Shown in pieces: positions 9,011 through 19,204 of a stretch of 55,798 nucleotides of DNA (positions are counted from its first letter, which is position 1; every line of letters begins with the position of its first letter). The notes under the pieces were generated by a model. That model was given only the letters and a program-made list of their open reading frames with translations. It made no database searches and was not told the DNA's origin. Source of the DNA: Clostridia bacterium (GTDB lineage Bacteria > Bacillota > Clostridia > Oscillospirales > Acutalibacteraceae). Made by a program: the position numbers and the translations under genes. The DNA lies in the NCBI GenBank assembly GCA_017449935.1, contig JAFSYP010000094.1, positions 1 to 55,798 of the forward strand, written 5' to 3'.

Positions 9011-12000
9011 TTACAGCGCGATCTCGCAGTGGTTATAAAACGAATACAGATACGCGCCGGCCACGGGATAATCCGTACACTGCGCCATCGCCGTGCAGTA
9101 GGTCTGCACCTGGCTGCGGTAACGCTCGCGCAGCACGTCCGGCGCTTCCCGGTCGGTTTTATAATCCACAACGAACAGCCTGCCGTCCTCCACGAACGCG
9201 CAGTCCACCATGCCCTGCACCACGACCGTCTCGCCTTCGCCGACTTCGCTAAGCTGCGGATACAGCCGGGCAAGCGGCAGCTCAATGGCAAAGCGTTTTT
9301 CACGAAGCACCGTGTCGGCGCGCAGGATACGCTGCCCGAGCGCGCTTTGGAAAAAGCGGCGCACGGCGTCCGTCGGCACGACGCCGCACTCCTGCGCGGT
9401 CAAAGCGCCCGCGTCAGCGAGACGACGCAGCTCTGCGTTCGCGTCCTGTGCGGCGAAACGGTAATCCGCCAGCTGCATAAAGCGATGCAGCGCCGTACCG
9501 CGCTGCGCCGCGGTCAGACCGCCGGCCGCCAGAAACGCCGGACGCGCGGACGCGAAAAACTCCGCGTTGACGCCGGTCTGCTGTATCTCGGACGCGGCGT
9601 GCTTGGCGGTCGCCGCGGAAAGCGCGGCATACGGATAGACGTACTTCGTACGCGCCTCGATCTGCGCGAGCACGTCCTCGCGCGCGTCCCGTACCGCCGG
9701 CGCTTCGGTCTCGACCTGTACCGCAGCGGGCGCATCGGCCGTGACGACGTGCAGCGGGAAGTCCGCCGGCAGCATCACAGACGAAGCCGGAATACCCGCC
9801 AGTTCGCGCAGCGCGTGGGCGTCCGGGTGACGTAAACACGCCGACAGCAGCAGATCGCCGAAGCTGTTCAGCTCAAAAACGCCGCCAATGCTGCCGTCGT
9901 CGAGCGCGCGCAGCGACAGCGCCGCGAGACGTCCCGACGGATTGTCCAGCGTCGTCACAGTCACGAGCTTTTCCTTGCTGCGCGTCATCGCCACATACAG
10001 GATGCGCAGCTCTTCGTTGAGGTTGCTCTCGCGCGCCTTTGCGTTCAGTACGCGCTTGGGCACGGTGTCATACTGGATAAAATGCGCCGTATCGCGCCGC
10101 ACGGTCGCCATCCCGTAGGCATTATGATAAATATAATTGTTTTTATATTCCTCACCGTTGAATTCACCGCTGCAGTTCATCAGGATACAGACCGGAAATT
10201 CCAGTCCCTTGCTGCGGTGAACGGTCATGATCTGCACAAGATCCGCGCCGAGATTTCGCGTGCGGGCTTTTTCCGTCTTGTCCTGCTCCGCCATCTTTTC
10301 GAGATAGCGCATAAAGCCGGACAAACCGAATCGGCCCGACTGCGTGTACTGCGCGGCAAGTCCCGCGACGAGACGCAGATTCGCCTGCCGGCCGGCGCCG
10401 CCGGGCATCGCCGCGGCAATCGACACATATCCCGTTTCGTCTAAAAGACGACGCACCAGGTCGTCCACGGAAAGCGTCGCCGCAAGCATCCGCAGATCGG
10501 ACAGACGCTCGAGAAACGCCGCGTAACGCGCGTCTGTCGCAGCCGCCGCACGCACCAGAGCGTACAGCCCCGCTGCACGGTCGTCCACGCGCAGAGCGCT
10601 CAGATCGTCCGGTGAAAAACCGAAAACAGGCGACAGCATCACGCCCAGCAACGGAACGTCCTGCGTCGGATTGTCGAGTACCTGCAGGAGTGAAACGAGA
10701 AAACGCACTTCGGGCGCGTCGAACAATCCGCCCTGCGCGCCTGCCTGAACGGGAATGCCGTACTGTTCGAGCACGTCCGCCGTTTTCGAGATCCGCCCGC
10801 TGTCCGAACGCAGCAGGATACAGAAATCACCGAACGTCGCCGGTCGCTCTTCGCCTTCGCGGCCGACCGTCAGCCCGTCCCGAAGCTGATTCAGTATCCA
10901 CTGCGCAACGTACCGCGCCTCGCAGACGATCCGCTCGTCCTCCCCTTTTTCATACCGTACGACGTGCAGCTGCGCGTCCGGAAACGCGGAAGGCGGATAG
11001 ACGGCGCCGGCGCGCAGATATTCGCGTTCGTCGTAATTGACCTCGAAGCGGCGGTCTTTCGCGGAATACATAATCTGTCGGAAAACAAAATTGACCCATT
11101 CCGTGACGCCGCGACGCGAACGGAAATTGCAGTCGAGCTGTACGAGCGCGGGATAGTTTCCGTTGTCATACAGCGGATACTTCTCCTTGAGCGATATAAA
11201 AATATCCGGCCTTGCCTGGCGGAATTTGTAGATGCTTTGTTTCGCGTCGCCGACCATGAACAGGTTCTGTCCGTCACGCGACAGCAGCCGGAACAGCTTG
11301 TACTGCGCGCCGTTGACGTCCTGGAACTCGTCGATCAGGATCTCGCGGAACGATTCGGACAGCGTGCGCGCATAATCGCTCTGTCCGCCGTTTTCATCCG
11401 TCAGGCATTGAAGCGCGAAAAAGCTGACGTCCGAAAAATCGTAGCCGTTGACCGCCTTTTTATGCTCGAGCAGCGCGGCACGGTAACGCTTGACCGCCTC
11501 GGAAAGCGCACGGATAAGCGGGCGGCAGTACGCCGCGTCATCGGCATATTCCGCGGCAGTGCTGCAAAACAGCGGAATGAGCTGCTTTTCCAGCCGTTCC
11601 TTGTTTTTGCGGTGCGCCGTCTGCGCGGCGTTCTTTTCATAGGAATCGTTGCCCCGCACGATCGGGCACCTGGCCGGAAGACTCTGCGGCGACGAAAGCG
11701 CCGCCTCGCGCATCCCGTCCCAATCGCTGCCGGAAAGCTTTTCTAAGGTATTCTCCAGCGCCGCGCGCTCCTCCAAAAGGAAGGGCGCGTATTTTTCCGC
11801 AACGTCCGCGTCGCGGCAAATGATACGAGAAGCGCGGTCGGTCGTGTCGATACACGTCTGCACGATCCTGCGGCCGAGCTGTGACGCGAGCGTACCCCAG
11901 ACCGTTTCGCCGAGCGCAACATCAGGATCATACGCGGCATACAGACCGGAAAGCCAGCCGTCCGGATCGTCATAAGACGACGCGACGTCGTCCAGTTCGA

Positions 12001-12520
12001 GGATCGTATCGACCAGCTTGCGGTCGTCCCTGCCGCGAAACAGCAGTTCGCACAGCTCGGAAAACGTACCGTCGTCCTCGCCGTAAAGCTGCTCGACAAT
12101 CTCCGAGGCCGTGTCCTGCCGCATCACTTGCAGACGGTGCTCGTCCAATATCTGATAGTCCGGCTCGATGCCGAGCTTTTGAAAATTCTCGCGAACGACG
12201 TCCGCACAGAAGCTGTCGATCGTACTGATGCGGGCGAACGGAAGCAGCGCCTGCTGACGCAGAAGATGTTCGTTGCCGGGGTTTTCGCGGATGCGTTTTT
12301 GCAGCGCGGCCGAGATCTTTTCGCGCATCTGCGCCGTCGCCGCTTTCGTAAACGTGACGATCAGCAGTTCGTCCGCAGCACAGACGTTCACCGGGTCCTC
12401 CAGCCTTTGCAGCACGCGTTCGACCAGCACGGCCGTCTTGCCTGAACCCGCCGCGGCGCTCACCAGCAGCGTGCCGTCCCGCGCCGTGATCGCGTCCCAT
12501 TGTTCATGCGTCCACTGCAT
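9011..12520 (-). CDS. addA: ATP-dependent helicase/nuclease subunit AddA
   Basis: The helicase-nuclease subunit of AddAB, which processes double-strand DNA ends for recombination (functional equivalent of RecBCD). The 1169-residue protein has an N-terminal UvrD-type motor: Walker A AAAGSGKTAVLVE (about 22-34), Walker B ILIDEFQDVN, GDAKQSIYKFRQA, a TVHRSKGLEFPVCI motif and ILYVAMTRSKEKL. The C-terminal RecB-family nuclease is intact, with MVDCAF, VVDYKTDR and the closing QVQTY motif. The start at 12520 (MQWTHEQ) is chosen because AAGGAGG lies nine bases upstream; an ATG seven codons earlier overlaps that ribosome site. The 17-nt overlap with the end of addB indicates translational coupling. 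Confidence 0.96.
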   Translation of the reverse strand: MQWTHEQWDAITARDGTLLVSAAAGSGKTAVLVERVLQRLEDPVNVCAADELLIVTFTKAATAQMREKISAALQKRIRENPGNEHLLRQQALLPFARISTIDSFCADVVRENFQKLGIEPDYQILDEHRLQVMRQDTASEIVEQLYGEDDGTFSELCELLFRGRDDRKLVDTILELDDVASSYDDPDGWLSGLYAAYDPDVALGETVWGTLASQLGRRIVQTCIDTTDRASRIICRDADVAEKYAPFLLEERAALENTLEKLSGSDWDGMREAALSSPQSLPARCPIVRGNDSYEKNAAQTAHRKNKERLEKQLIPLFCSTAAEYADDAAYCRPLIRALSEAVKRYRAALLEHKKAVNGYDFSDVSFFALQCLTDENGGQSDYARTLSESFREILIDEFQDVNGAQYKLFRLLSRDGQNLFMVGDAKQSIYKFRQARPDIFISLKEKYPLYDNGNYPALVQLDCNFRSRRGVTEWVNFVFRQIMYSAKDRRFEVNYDEREYLRAGAVYPPSAFPDAQLHVVRYEKGEDERIVCEARYVAQWILNQLRDGLTVGREGEERPATFGDFCILLRSDSGRISKTADVLEQYGIPVQAGAQGGLFDAPEVRFLVSLLQVLDNPTQDVPLLGVMLSPVFGFSPDDLSALRVDDRAAGLYALVRAAAATDARYAAFLERLSDLRMLAATLSVDDLVRRLLDETGYVSIAAAMPGGAGRQANLRLVAGLAAQYTQSGRFGLSGFMRYLEKMAEQDKTEKARTRNLGADLVQIMTVHRSKGLEFPVCILMNCSGEFNGEEYKNNYIYHNAYGMATVRRDTAHFIQYDTVPKRVLNAKARESNLNEELRILYVAMTRSKEKLVTVTTLDNPSGRLAALSLRALDDGSIGGVFELNSFGDLLLSACLRHPDAHALRELAGIPASSVMLPADFPLHVVTADAPAAVQVETEAPAVRDAREDVLAQIEARTKYVYPYAALSAATAKHAASEIQQTGVNAEFFASARPAFLAAGGLTAAQRGTALHRFMQLADYRFAAQDANAELRRLADAGALTAQECGVVPTDAVRRFFQSALGQRILRADTVLREKRFAIELPLARLYPQLSEVGEGETVVVQGMVDCAFVEDGRLFVVDYKTDREAPDVLRERYRSQVQTYCTAMAQCTDYPVAGAYLYSFYNHCEIAL

Positions 12521-15500
12521 CCGTTTCCACCTCCTTTTCATCCAACACCTTCAGACAATCCGCGTGCCGCAGCGACGGGATCCGGCGCTCCGGCATATCG
12601 TCCTCATGCGCGCACACGCTGCGGTAATCGCACCAGGCGCACGCGTTATGATCGGCGGTGTTGCGCGCCGGCAGCGCTTCGATGCCGCCGGCACAGAGAT
12701 TGCGCGCCATGTCGCACAGCAGCTTTTCCGTTTCCTGCTTGAGCAGCGCCAGACGATGCAGGGAAATAAGACTGCCCGACTTGGTCTTTTTGTCCACCGG
12801 GATGAAGCAGCCGCTCTCGCCGCTGTCCATCGCCAGCAGCACCGTGCTGTCGTCGAGCAGCATCCCGTTCATGCGCATCGAACGCGCCTTTGCCAGCGCC
12901 GCGTCCGTTTCGCTCAGATCGCGCGGCAGTTTTTCAAACTCCGCTTTGGCCGGCATATACAGTATGCCTGCCGGGACGATCGGCGCGCCGAAATACGCTT
13001 CCCCGTTCTGCCAGATGGCGAACAGGTAGATCAGCATCTGCATATTCAGCCCGCCCAGCACATCCGAAAGGGCAAATTTCTTGCCGCCGGACTTGTAGTC
13101 GACGATGCGAATATAGGCTTTGCCGTCCAATTCCAGCCTGTCCACACGATCCACGGAGCCTTTGATCTGCACTGTTCCGCCCTCCGGAACGGACGTAACA
13201 TACGGCGGGATATCGCCGTCGCGATCGATCTTCAGCTCGAAATCGACCGGCTCGAAGCTGCACACGGAAAACTCCAGCATCAACCGCTCCAATATCTCTC
13301 CCATCGTTTTGCGCAGGCGGTTATACAGATATTGAAAACGCTTCGTCTGTGCCGCGCCCTCTAAATTGGAAAGCAGGTATTCGTCCAGCAGCGTGTCGAT
13401 CTGTTTCTGGCGCTCTTCGCGCGTCATATCAAGAAGACCGTCCTTGCCGTGTCGGCGCAGCAGCGTTTCCAGTACGAAATGGATCTCCGTGCCCTGCATG
13501 GCGGGATCGAACTGCGACGTTTTACGGGGCTTGGCGAGCAGACCGTATTTGCAGAAATAGGCAAACGGACATTTATAATAGCTCTCCACACGGGAGGCGG
13601 ACAAAAACATGTTTTTTCCGAACAGGCGTTCTGCCAGACGGCGGTCCGAAATGCGGAAACCGACGCCGCGGCTGACACGGTCAAGCGCCTGCAAACGCGC
13701 CCGGGCGTCCGGGTCGCGCTCAAAAAACGCACGAAGCTCCGGATACAGATCGTCATGCTTTGGCTCGTGCAGACAAAGCTGTTCAAACGCGGTCGCCTCG
13801 CTTTCGATGCGCGACAACGTACCCGCCGCGCCGGCCTGCACCGCCGCGCACTGCGGGAAGCAGCTGCGCACCGTGCGCACGATCTCCGAAGTGCACTGCT
13901 CGCTGCCGTCGTCGCCGACGGCGCTCATCGAGATTGTCACCCGCTGCGACGCGCTGCACAGCGTCTTATACGCAAGGAAGCGCTCCTCGCTGACCTTGAT
14001 CTCGCCGAAATCATACAGCTCCACCTGCATCTCGCGCAGCGTTTTCCGGTCGGTCGCCGTCAGAAGTCCGCCGACAGACGGCGTGCGCGGGAAAACGCCC
14101 TCCTGCACGCCGAGCACAAATACGGCGCGCGGTGAATCGGTCACGGCACGGTCAAGATCGCCCACGGTCACCTCGTCCAGTCCCTGCGGGATGCTGCCGA
14201 GCGTCTTGGTCCGCAGTACGACGTCCAGCAGTTCGGCAAAGCGTTTTGCCGTGAGCGGTCTGTCGGAAAGCGAGCGGGCAAACAGATCGAGGATCTCCAT
14301 GGTCATATCCCAGATCCGCTCCTGCTCCGCCGCAAGCACGACTTCGTCGCGCGACTGCAGACGCTGCGCCAGTTCCAGCAGATGCACGTCCGCGTGCTGC
14401 GCGCGCAGAAAGCTGTATATCTCCTGCGCAAAACGGCGGCCGCTGCCGTCGCGAACCCGCTGACAAAAATGCTCCAACGGCTCCATCAGCCGTTCGCGCA
14501 GCATGTTCAGGCGTTCCAGCTTCTCCAAGGATTCCTGCGTCTGCGCTTCGCCCAAGCCGTCCGGATGCGCCGTAAACGGCGAACGCCAGCCGCCGGCGCG
14601 CAGATCCCAAAGCAGCGCATAGTTTTCCAGATCCGCGATCTCCTCCTCAGACAGATCCAGCAGACCGGTCTTCAGCATCTGCATGAGATTCTCGGTCGTG
14701 AATCCCTCCGAAGCTGCAGCGCACAGGCCGCGAACCAGCGAGATCAGCGGCTGCGTCAGGATCGGCTGCCGCTTGTCCTCGAAAACCGGCACGCCGCATT
14801 TGGCGAGCGCGGCGCGCATCGGCGCTTCGTAGCGCTGCGCATCGCGGAACAGCACCGCGATCTCGCGGCAGCGATAGTTTTCCTCGCGCAGCAGCCGCTT
14901 GACTTCGGCGGCGACGAACGCGCATTCTTCATACAAATCGGCGGCGTACACCACACGGATCTCCGGCGCGGGAGCCGGATAAACGGTCTGCGCCGCAGTC
15001 GCGAAGACTTCCTCTAAAGCGTACAATGCCGGAGATTTAAACCGGACGGACTGCTGCGACACAGTGATCGGCGCACGGACCGGCACATCCAGTTTACGCG
15101 CACGGTGCATGAGACGTTCCGCCGTCCGGCGCACATACGCGAACGCGCCGGGATCGTAGCCCTGCTTTTCATACACGCTGTCCGTACAAAGCGCGGCGTA
15201 CACGCCGTCCGCCTGTGAGAGCATCCGTTCGATCACGGCATATTCCTGCACGGTAAAGCCGCTGAACGCGTCGATCAACACCGTGCGCGACCGAAGGACG
15301 GGGTTATCCGTCAGCCAGTACGCCAGGCGCGTCAGCGCATCCGTATCGTCCGAATAGGCGCGGGAAACCAGCGCGTCGTACGTTTCGAGGATCAGCGCGA
15401 TCTCCTGCAGCTTGTGACGAAGGAAGCATTCCTCCATCCCGGCAGACAGAGTCAGCAGCGCCGAGGGCTGTAGCATACAGCGTTTGAATTCGGAGGAGAG

Positions 15501-15857
15501 TTTCAGCAGCTCGTTGGCCACGGACAGACTCTTGACGTAGCGTCCGTAAACCTCGAGCTTTCCGGTCAGCGATTCGAGCGCAACGCTCATCATCACCGCT
15601 CTGCCCGCGTCGTCGATCGGCGGCAGATCGCCTGTCGGCATCAGCGTTTCGGCAAGACGTGAAAAGCTGAGAACCTCAACCTTGTCGGCGTCCTTCGGTC
15701 CCAGGATGCGAAGCATTCGTTTTTCATAATCAAACGACGCCTGCTCCGGTACAAGAAACAGGATCGGCTGCGTCTGCCGCTGTGCCAGCTCCGCCGCCAG
15801 ACGCGTCATATACGCCGTTTTACCCGTACCGGCTTTTCCGATGATCAATTGCAGCAT
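12504..15857 (-). CDS. addB: ATP-dependent helicase/nuclease subunit AddB
   Basis: Partner of AddA; its inactivated helicase fold recognises Chi and it carries a second nuclease. The 1117-residue protein begins MLQLIIGKAGTGKTAY with a Walker A motif. The C-terminal nuclease has VDYKSGGKKF, and the iron-sulfur cluster ligands that close the nuclease are in place: CPFAYFC followed much later by CAWCDYRSVC (C-x2-C-x5-C). The start at 15857 has GGAGG five bases upstream; a TTG four codons earlier is less likely. The gene begins only about 14 nt after a strong hairpin-plus-T-run (15871-15903), so its promoter must overlap that structure or expression depends on read-through from the protease gene. 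Confidence 0.95.
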   Translation of the reverse strand: MLQLIIGKAGTGKTAYMTRLAAELAQRQTQPILFLVPEQASFDYEKRMLRILGPKDADKVEVLSFSRLAETLMPTGDLPPIDDAGRAVMMSVALESLTGKLEVYGRYVKSLSVANELLKLSSEFKRCMLQPSALLTLSAGMEECFLRHKLQEIALILETYDALVSRAYSDDTDALTRLAYWLTDNPVLRSRTVLIDAFSGFTVQEYAVIERMLSQADGVYAALCTDSVYEKQGYDPGAFAYVRRTAERLMHRARKLDVPVRAPITVSQQSVRFKSPALYALEEVFATAAQTVYPAPAPEIRVVYAADLYEECAFVAAEVKRLLREENYRCREIAVLFRDAQRYEAPMRAALAKCGVPVFEDKRQPILTQPLISLVRGLCAAASEGFTTENLMQMLKTGLLDLSEEEIADLENYALLWDLRAGGWRSPFTAHPDGLGEAQTQESLEKLERLNMLRERLMEPLEHFCQRVRDGSGRRFAQEIYSFLRAQHADVHLLELAQRLQSRDEVVLAAEQERIWDMTMEILDLFARSLSDRPLTAKRFAELLDVVLRTKTLGSIPQGLDEVTVGDLDRAVTDSPRAVFVLGVQEGVFPRTPSVGGLLTATDRKTLREMQVELYDFGEIKVSEERFLAYKTLCSASQRVTISMSAVGDDGSEQCTSEIVRTVRSCFPQCAAVQAGAAGTLSRIESEATAFEQLCLHEPKHDDLYPELRAFFERDPDARARLQALDRVSRGVGFRISDRRLAERLFGKNMFLSASRVESYYKCPFAYFCKYGLLAKPRKTSQFDPAMQGTEIHFVLETLLRRHGKDGLLDMTREERQKQIDTLLDEYLLSNLEGAAQTKRFQYLYNRLRKTMGEILERLMLEFSVCSFEPVDFELKIDRDGDIPPYVTSVPEGGTVQIKGSVDRVDRLELDGKAYIRIVDYKSGGKKFALSDVLGGLNMQMLIYLFAIWQNGEAYFGAPIVPAGILYMPAKAEFEKLPRDLSETDAALAKARSMRMNGMLLDDSTVLLAMDSGESGCFIPVDKKTKSGSLISLHRLALLKQETEKLLCDMARNLCAGGIEALPARNTADHNACAWCDYRSVCAHEDDMPERRIPSLRHADCLKVLDEKEVETDAVDA

Positions 15858-15870
15858 TTCGGCCTCCAAA

Positions 15871-15903
15871 AGAAAAAGCGGATCAGCCGGAACCGATCCG
15901 CCG
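15871..15903 (-). terminator. Rho-independent terminator after the C1 protease gene
   Basis: On the minus strand GCGGATC (15901-15895), a 10-nt loop, GATCCGC (15884-15878), then a T-rich run. It directly precedes the addB ribosome site, so it may also act as a leader attenuator for addBA. Confidence 0.8.
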
Positions 15904-15928
15904 AGAATAATATCTGAACGAAAAGCAT

Positions 15929-18900
15929 CTATTGCAGCTGCGCTCCGTAGCCGCCGACGATCACGCGCGAAAGAAGGATGACGTCCCTGTTGTCCAGCGT
16001 TCCGCTCGCGTCCACGTCCGCGTTGGCTCTGTGGATGAGCACATCATCCCAATCCGCAAGCGCGCGGCGAAGCTGCACAACGTCCTTTAGATTGACAAAG
16101 CCGTCCGCATTGACGTCGCCGGGCAGACGGATGACGTTGGCTGCGCCGTCCTGTGTATCGAACCGCACGCGCGAATACGTGTTGTCATAGGTGGTATCAT
16201 AATCGACGTTGACGCTGACGGATGTAGAGCCGATCGGCGCGTCGCGCAGCACGCGGAATACAAACGTCACCAGCGTGCCGCTTTGCGTATTGTTCATCTG
16301 CGACACGACGTCCACCCACTGCACGGAGAAAGGTATGGCGGTAATGGTATCGCCGGGCGTATAGAACGCATCGTCGAAGACGTCGCCGTTCTCGGTTTCT
16401 ATGAGCGAGAGGACCTGCGGATCATACTGAAGCGACAGCTTGGCGGACGATACGCCGGGGTTGTCGGAGAGCAGCACGGAAATGCGCGCCAAGCCGCCCG
16501 GGAAAGCAGTGTCGCTGCCGACGAGCAGCAGACCGCTCTGACGCACCGTCACGTCAAACGAGACAGAAAGCGCGCCGTACAGGACTGTAATGCTCTGCGT
16601 TCCGGCTTCCGTCAACGTAGACGGGACGCACGAGAAGCCCTGCGTAACGGCCAGTCCGTCGCCGTACTCGTCCGTATACAGAAGCGTCAATCCCGTCGTA
16701 TCGATCTCTTCCCCGGTGAAATAGGTCGTTCTGTTCGGCGGCGAAAGCAGCGTCAGCGTCGGCTCCCACAGCTCGACCGTTACTTCACACAAGGTGCTCA
16801 GATCAAGATAACCGATCGCGACGTTTTGCAGACCGGCTTCACGGAACGGCGCCAGATCGCAGAAGAATCCGTCCGTGACCGTATAGGTTTCGCCGTATTC
16901 ATCTTTATACAGCAGCGTCATGCCCGTCGGATCGAAGAATTCGCCGGGCCGGTACATCGTCTTTTCCGGAGGCGAAAGTACAGAAAGCGTGCGTTCCCAC
17001 GGCTCCACGACCACGTCAAAGGTCGTCGTCAGATCGAGGTATTCGACGGTAACGGGCTGCGTGCCCAGCGTGCGGAACGGACCCATATCAAAAACAAACC
17101 CTTCCGTTATAACGGATTGCACTGCATATTCGTCCGAATAGAGCAGCGCAAGACCGGTCGCATCGAACGTGTCGCCGGGACGGTACGTCGTCGTGGTCGG
17201 CATCGAATACAGCGTCAACGACCGCTCCCACGGCTCGACGACCACGTCGAACGTCGTCGTAAGCGCGCCGTAGAAGACATGGACGGTCTGCGTCCCGAGA
17301 TTATGGAACACGGACGTATCGCAGGAAAAACCGTCGGTCAGGACCGATTCAATGCCGTACTCATCCGAATAGGTCAGCGTAAGTCCGGTCAGATCGAGCG
17401 TCTCGCCGGGACGATATACCGTTTTGTTCGGCGCCGTCCTGACGGAAATCGCCGGATCGACCAGCTCCAACGTGCGCGTCATCGCCTTGATCGGCACGTT
17501 GTTGTAATTTTTGCCGTCCGCGTATTTGTGCAAATCGTACCAATAACTGCCGTAGCCGAAATAGCTCTCGCCGGCGTTGCTGTTATAGGTGGACACGCCG
17601 TCAGCGGGGTTTTCCACCGTTTGTCCTTCGACCGGGATCTTCACGGTGACGCCGCTGTTTGAATACGTCACGACGATCGAAAACGGCTGATACGGATTCA
17701 GGCGAACGGAGCTTGCCAGCGGAACGGTCGTATACCCGTATTCCACAGACGAAACCGTCGTCGTCGCCGCAGCGACCTTTGTCATGCCGTCCGTCGGTTT
17801 CTTGGAGCCGTATGTGAAGTTTGTGTTTGCGGTGTACACCTCGATCTTTGCGGTAACCGGCGTTTCATTGGGCGAAAACACAGCCACGTGCGTCAGCATC
17901 TCGTCGCCGTTCGAGGTGAAAATGTTGGCCATCTTCGCGGAGCTCGAATAGCTGAAATACATCTGCGGATAACCGCCGTCGTATTGGTAAATATTTTCGT
18001 AAACGTCCTTCTGAGCCGCCACGTAGGACGCAAATCCGCCGAGCGACGGGTCCTGATAGGATATCCAGTAAAAGCCGTTATCGGCCCATGTGGTTCCCCA
18101 GCTTCCCTTGACCAGCCATGCGCCGTTCGCAGACGGACGCGGACTTGCGTTGAAGTTGGTCCTGGAATAATTATCGTCCCATCCGATGACCGTCACGGCG
18201 TGGTTCGTCACGCCGGACTTGGCGACCTGGTAATATGCGGTATGCGACGAATTGTATCCGGTTCTTGTGGTGGAATAGTCGTCGTAATAGGACAGGATAC
18301 ACGCGCCGTTCTGCAGAATCTTCCGTTTGAGCGTGTCCGCCGAATTGTCGCGGATACTGGAAATATTCCACAAGCGCGCATAACTGGCGTACCGGTCGCT
18401 TTCATCCTGCGCCATTTGCATCATTTCATCGGTGTCCCATGTTACGATCCACGGCGCATTTGACTCCATCTGCAGACCGCTGCCGCGCATGAGAGCGGAC
18501 GCCGCGCCGTTCCAGTTGCCGCCTGCCGTAAAGGGCTGCGCGCAATACTTGCCGTCGCCGTACGTCGTGTCCATTGTATTCGTCGTGCGCTGTCTCTGCG
18601 AAAACCAAACCAGATGCGCTTCGGAGAAATCCGTTTCGGACGCCAAGCCGTATCCCTGACGGATGTAATTCGATTCCAGAGAAGAGATCGCCGCAAACGC
18701 CCAGCAGCTGCCGCAGCCGGCCTGATTCTTGACGGGCGTCACCAGTCCGTAATCGCGCAGATCATATTTGTCCGGCAGTTCTTCGGCGGCACGAACGACA
18801 CTCTCAGGTTCCGGCGCACGGTTGCCCTTTGCGTCGACATAGTAATCCTCGTAGACGCCGCCGTCCGGATCGGTCTCGCCGCTGACAAGATAATACATTT

Positions 18901-19006
18901 CCGGCGCGGGCACATAGGAAGCAAAGGCAGGCGAGGCGCAGCCTGCCGCTAAAAGAAGCGTAATTCCGAAGCAGAAAAAAGCGCGTAATTTATGTAATCG
19001 CATCAT
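15929..19006 (-). CDS. Secreted papain-like (C1) protease with Ig-like, cohesin-like and dockerin modules
   Basis: A 1025-residue multimodular exported protease. Order of parts: signal peptide (1-29; LAAGC near 19-23 is a poor lipobox, AFA-S is a plausible signal peptidase I site); C1 peptidase (about 78-320) with Gln95, catalytic Cys101 in GCGSCW and His269 in TNHAVTVIGWD; lectin-like domain of bacterial C1 proteases (about 335-510); four tandem Big_3-type Ig-like repeats (about 517-822, each with YRPGE..D.TGL-type openings and a FDVTV-type end); a cohesin-like beta domain (about 826-955); and a type I dockerin with two calcium-loop repeats, GDVNADGFVNLKDV (963-976) and ADVDASGTLDNRDV (996-1009). 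The papain Asn position reads KGSWG, with Gly301 in place of Asn. The start at 19006 has GGAGG nine bases upstream; the frame extends six codons to a TTG. Confidence 0.88.
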   Translation of the reverse strand: MMRLHKLRAFFCFGITLLLAAGCASPAFASYVPAPEMYYLVSGETDPDGGVYEDYYVDAKGNRAPEPESVVRAAEELPDKYDLRDYGLVTPVKNQAGCGSCWAFAAISSLESNYIRQGYGLASETDFSEAHLVWFSQRQRTTNTMDTTYGDGKYCAQPFTAGGNWNGAASALMRGSGLQMESNAPWIVTWDTDEMMQMAQDESDRYASYARLWNISSIRDNSADTLKRKILQNGACILSYYDDYSTTRTGYNSSHTAYYQVAKSGVTNHAVTVIGWDDNYSRTNFNASPRPSANGAWLVKGSWGTTWADNGFYWISYQDPSLGGFASYVAAQKDVYENIYQYDGGYPQMYFSYSSSAKMANIFTSNGDEMLTHVAVFSPNETPVTAKIEVYTANTNFTYGSKKPTDGMTKVAAATTTVSSVEYGYTTVPLASSVRLNPYQPFSIVVTYSNSGVTVKIPVEGQTVENPADGVSTYNSNAGESYFGYGSYWYDLHKYADGKNYNNVPIKAMTRTLELVDPAISVRTAPNKTVYRPGETLDLTGLTLTYSDEYGIESVLTDGFSCDTSVFHNLGTQTVHVFYGALTTTFDVVVEPWERSLTLYSMPTTTTYRPGDTFDATGLALLYSDEYAVQSVITEGFVFDMGPFRTLGTQPVTVEYLDLTTTFDVVVEPWERTLSVLSPPEKTMYRPGEFFDPTGMTLLYKDEYGETYTVTDGFFCDLAPFREAGLQNVAIGYLDLSTLCEVTVELWEPTLTLLSPPNRTTYFTGEEIDTTGLTLLYTDEYGDGLAVTQGFSCVPSTLTEAGTQSITVLYGALSVSFDVTVRQSGLLLVGSDTAFPGGLARISVLLSDNPGVSSAKLSLQYDPQVLSLIETENGDVFDDAFYTPGDTITAIPFSVQWVDVVSQMNNTQSGTLVTFVFRVLRDAPIGSTSVSVNVDYDTTYDNTYSRVRFDTQDGAANVIRLPGDVNADGFVNLKDVVQLRRALADWDDVLIHRANADVDASGTLDNRDVILLSRVIVGGYGAQLQ

Positions 19007-19043
19007 AAGGATACACCTCCTCAAATAACTCTTTTATGAATTC

Positions 19044-19073
19044 AGTATAACATATTTATCTGACAAATGTAAA
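19044..19073 (-). promoter_or_regulatory. Probable sigma-A promoter of the C1 protease gene
   Basis: Minus strand: TTTACA (19073-19068), 18-nt spacer, TATACT (19049-19044). Confidence 0.7.
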
Positions 19074-19138
19074 GAGCGTTTTTTTGTTAGGGTATAAAAA
19101 ATTTGCATCTGTTTTTGTGTAAAATTTACAAAAGACAC

Positions 19139-19167
19139 TTGAAACAGTCCTGCATTTCTGCTATGAT
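19139..19167 (+). promoter_or_regulatory. Probable sigma-A promoter of the 19205-24768 operon
   Basis: TTGAAA (19139-19144), 17-nt spacer, TATGAT (19162-19167). It diverges from the protease promoter in a 198-nt intergenic region that holds no other feature I can support. Confidence 0.75.
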
Positions 19168-19204
19168 CAACCTAATATATCAAAAAAGGAGAGTGACTGC
19201 TCTG

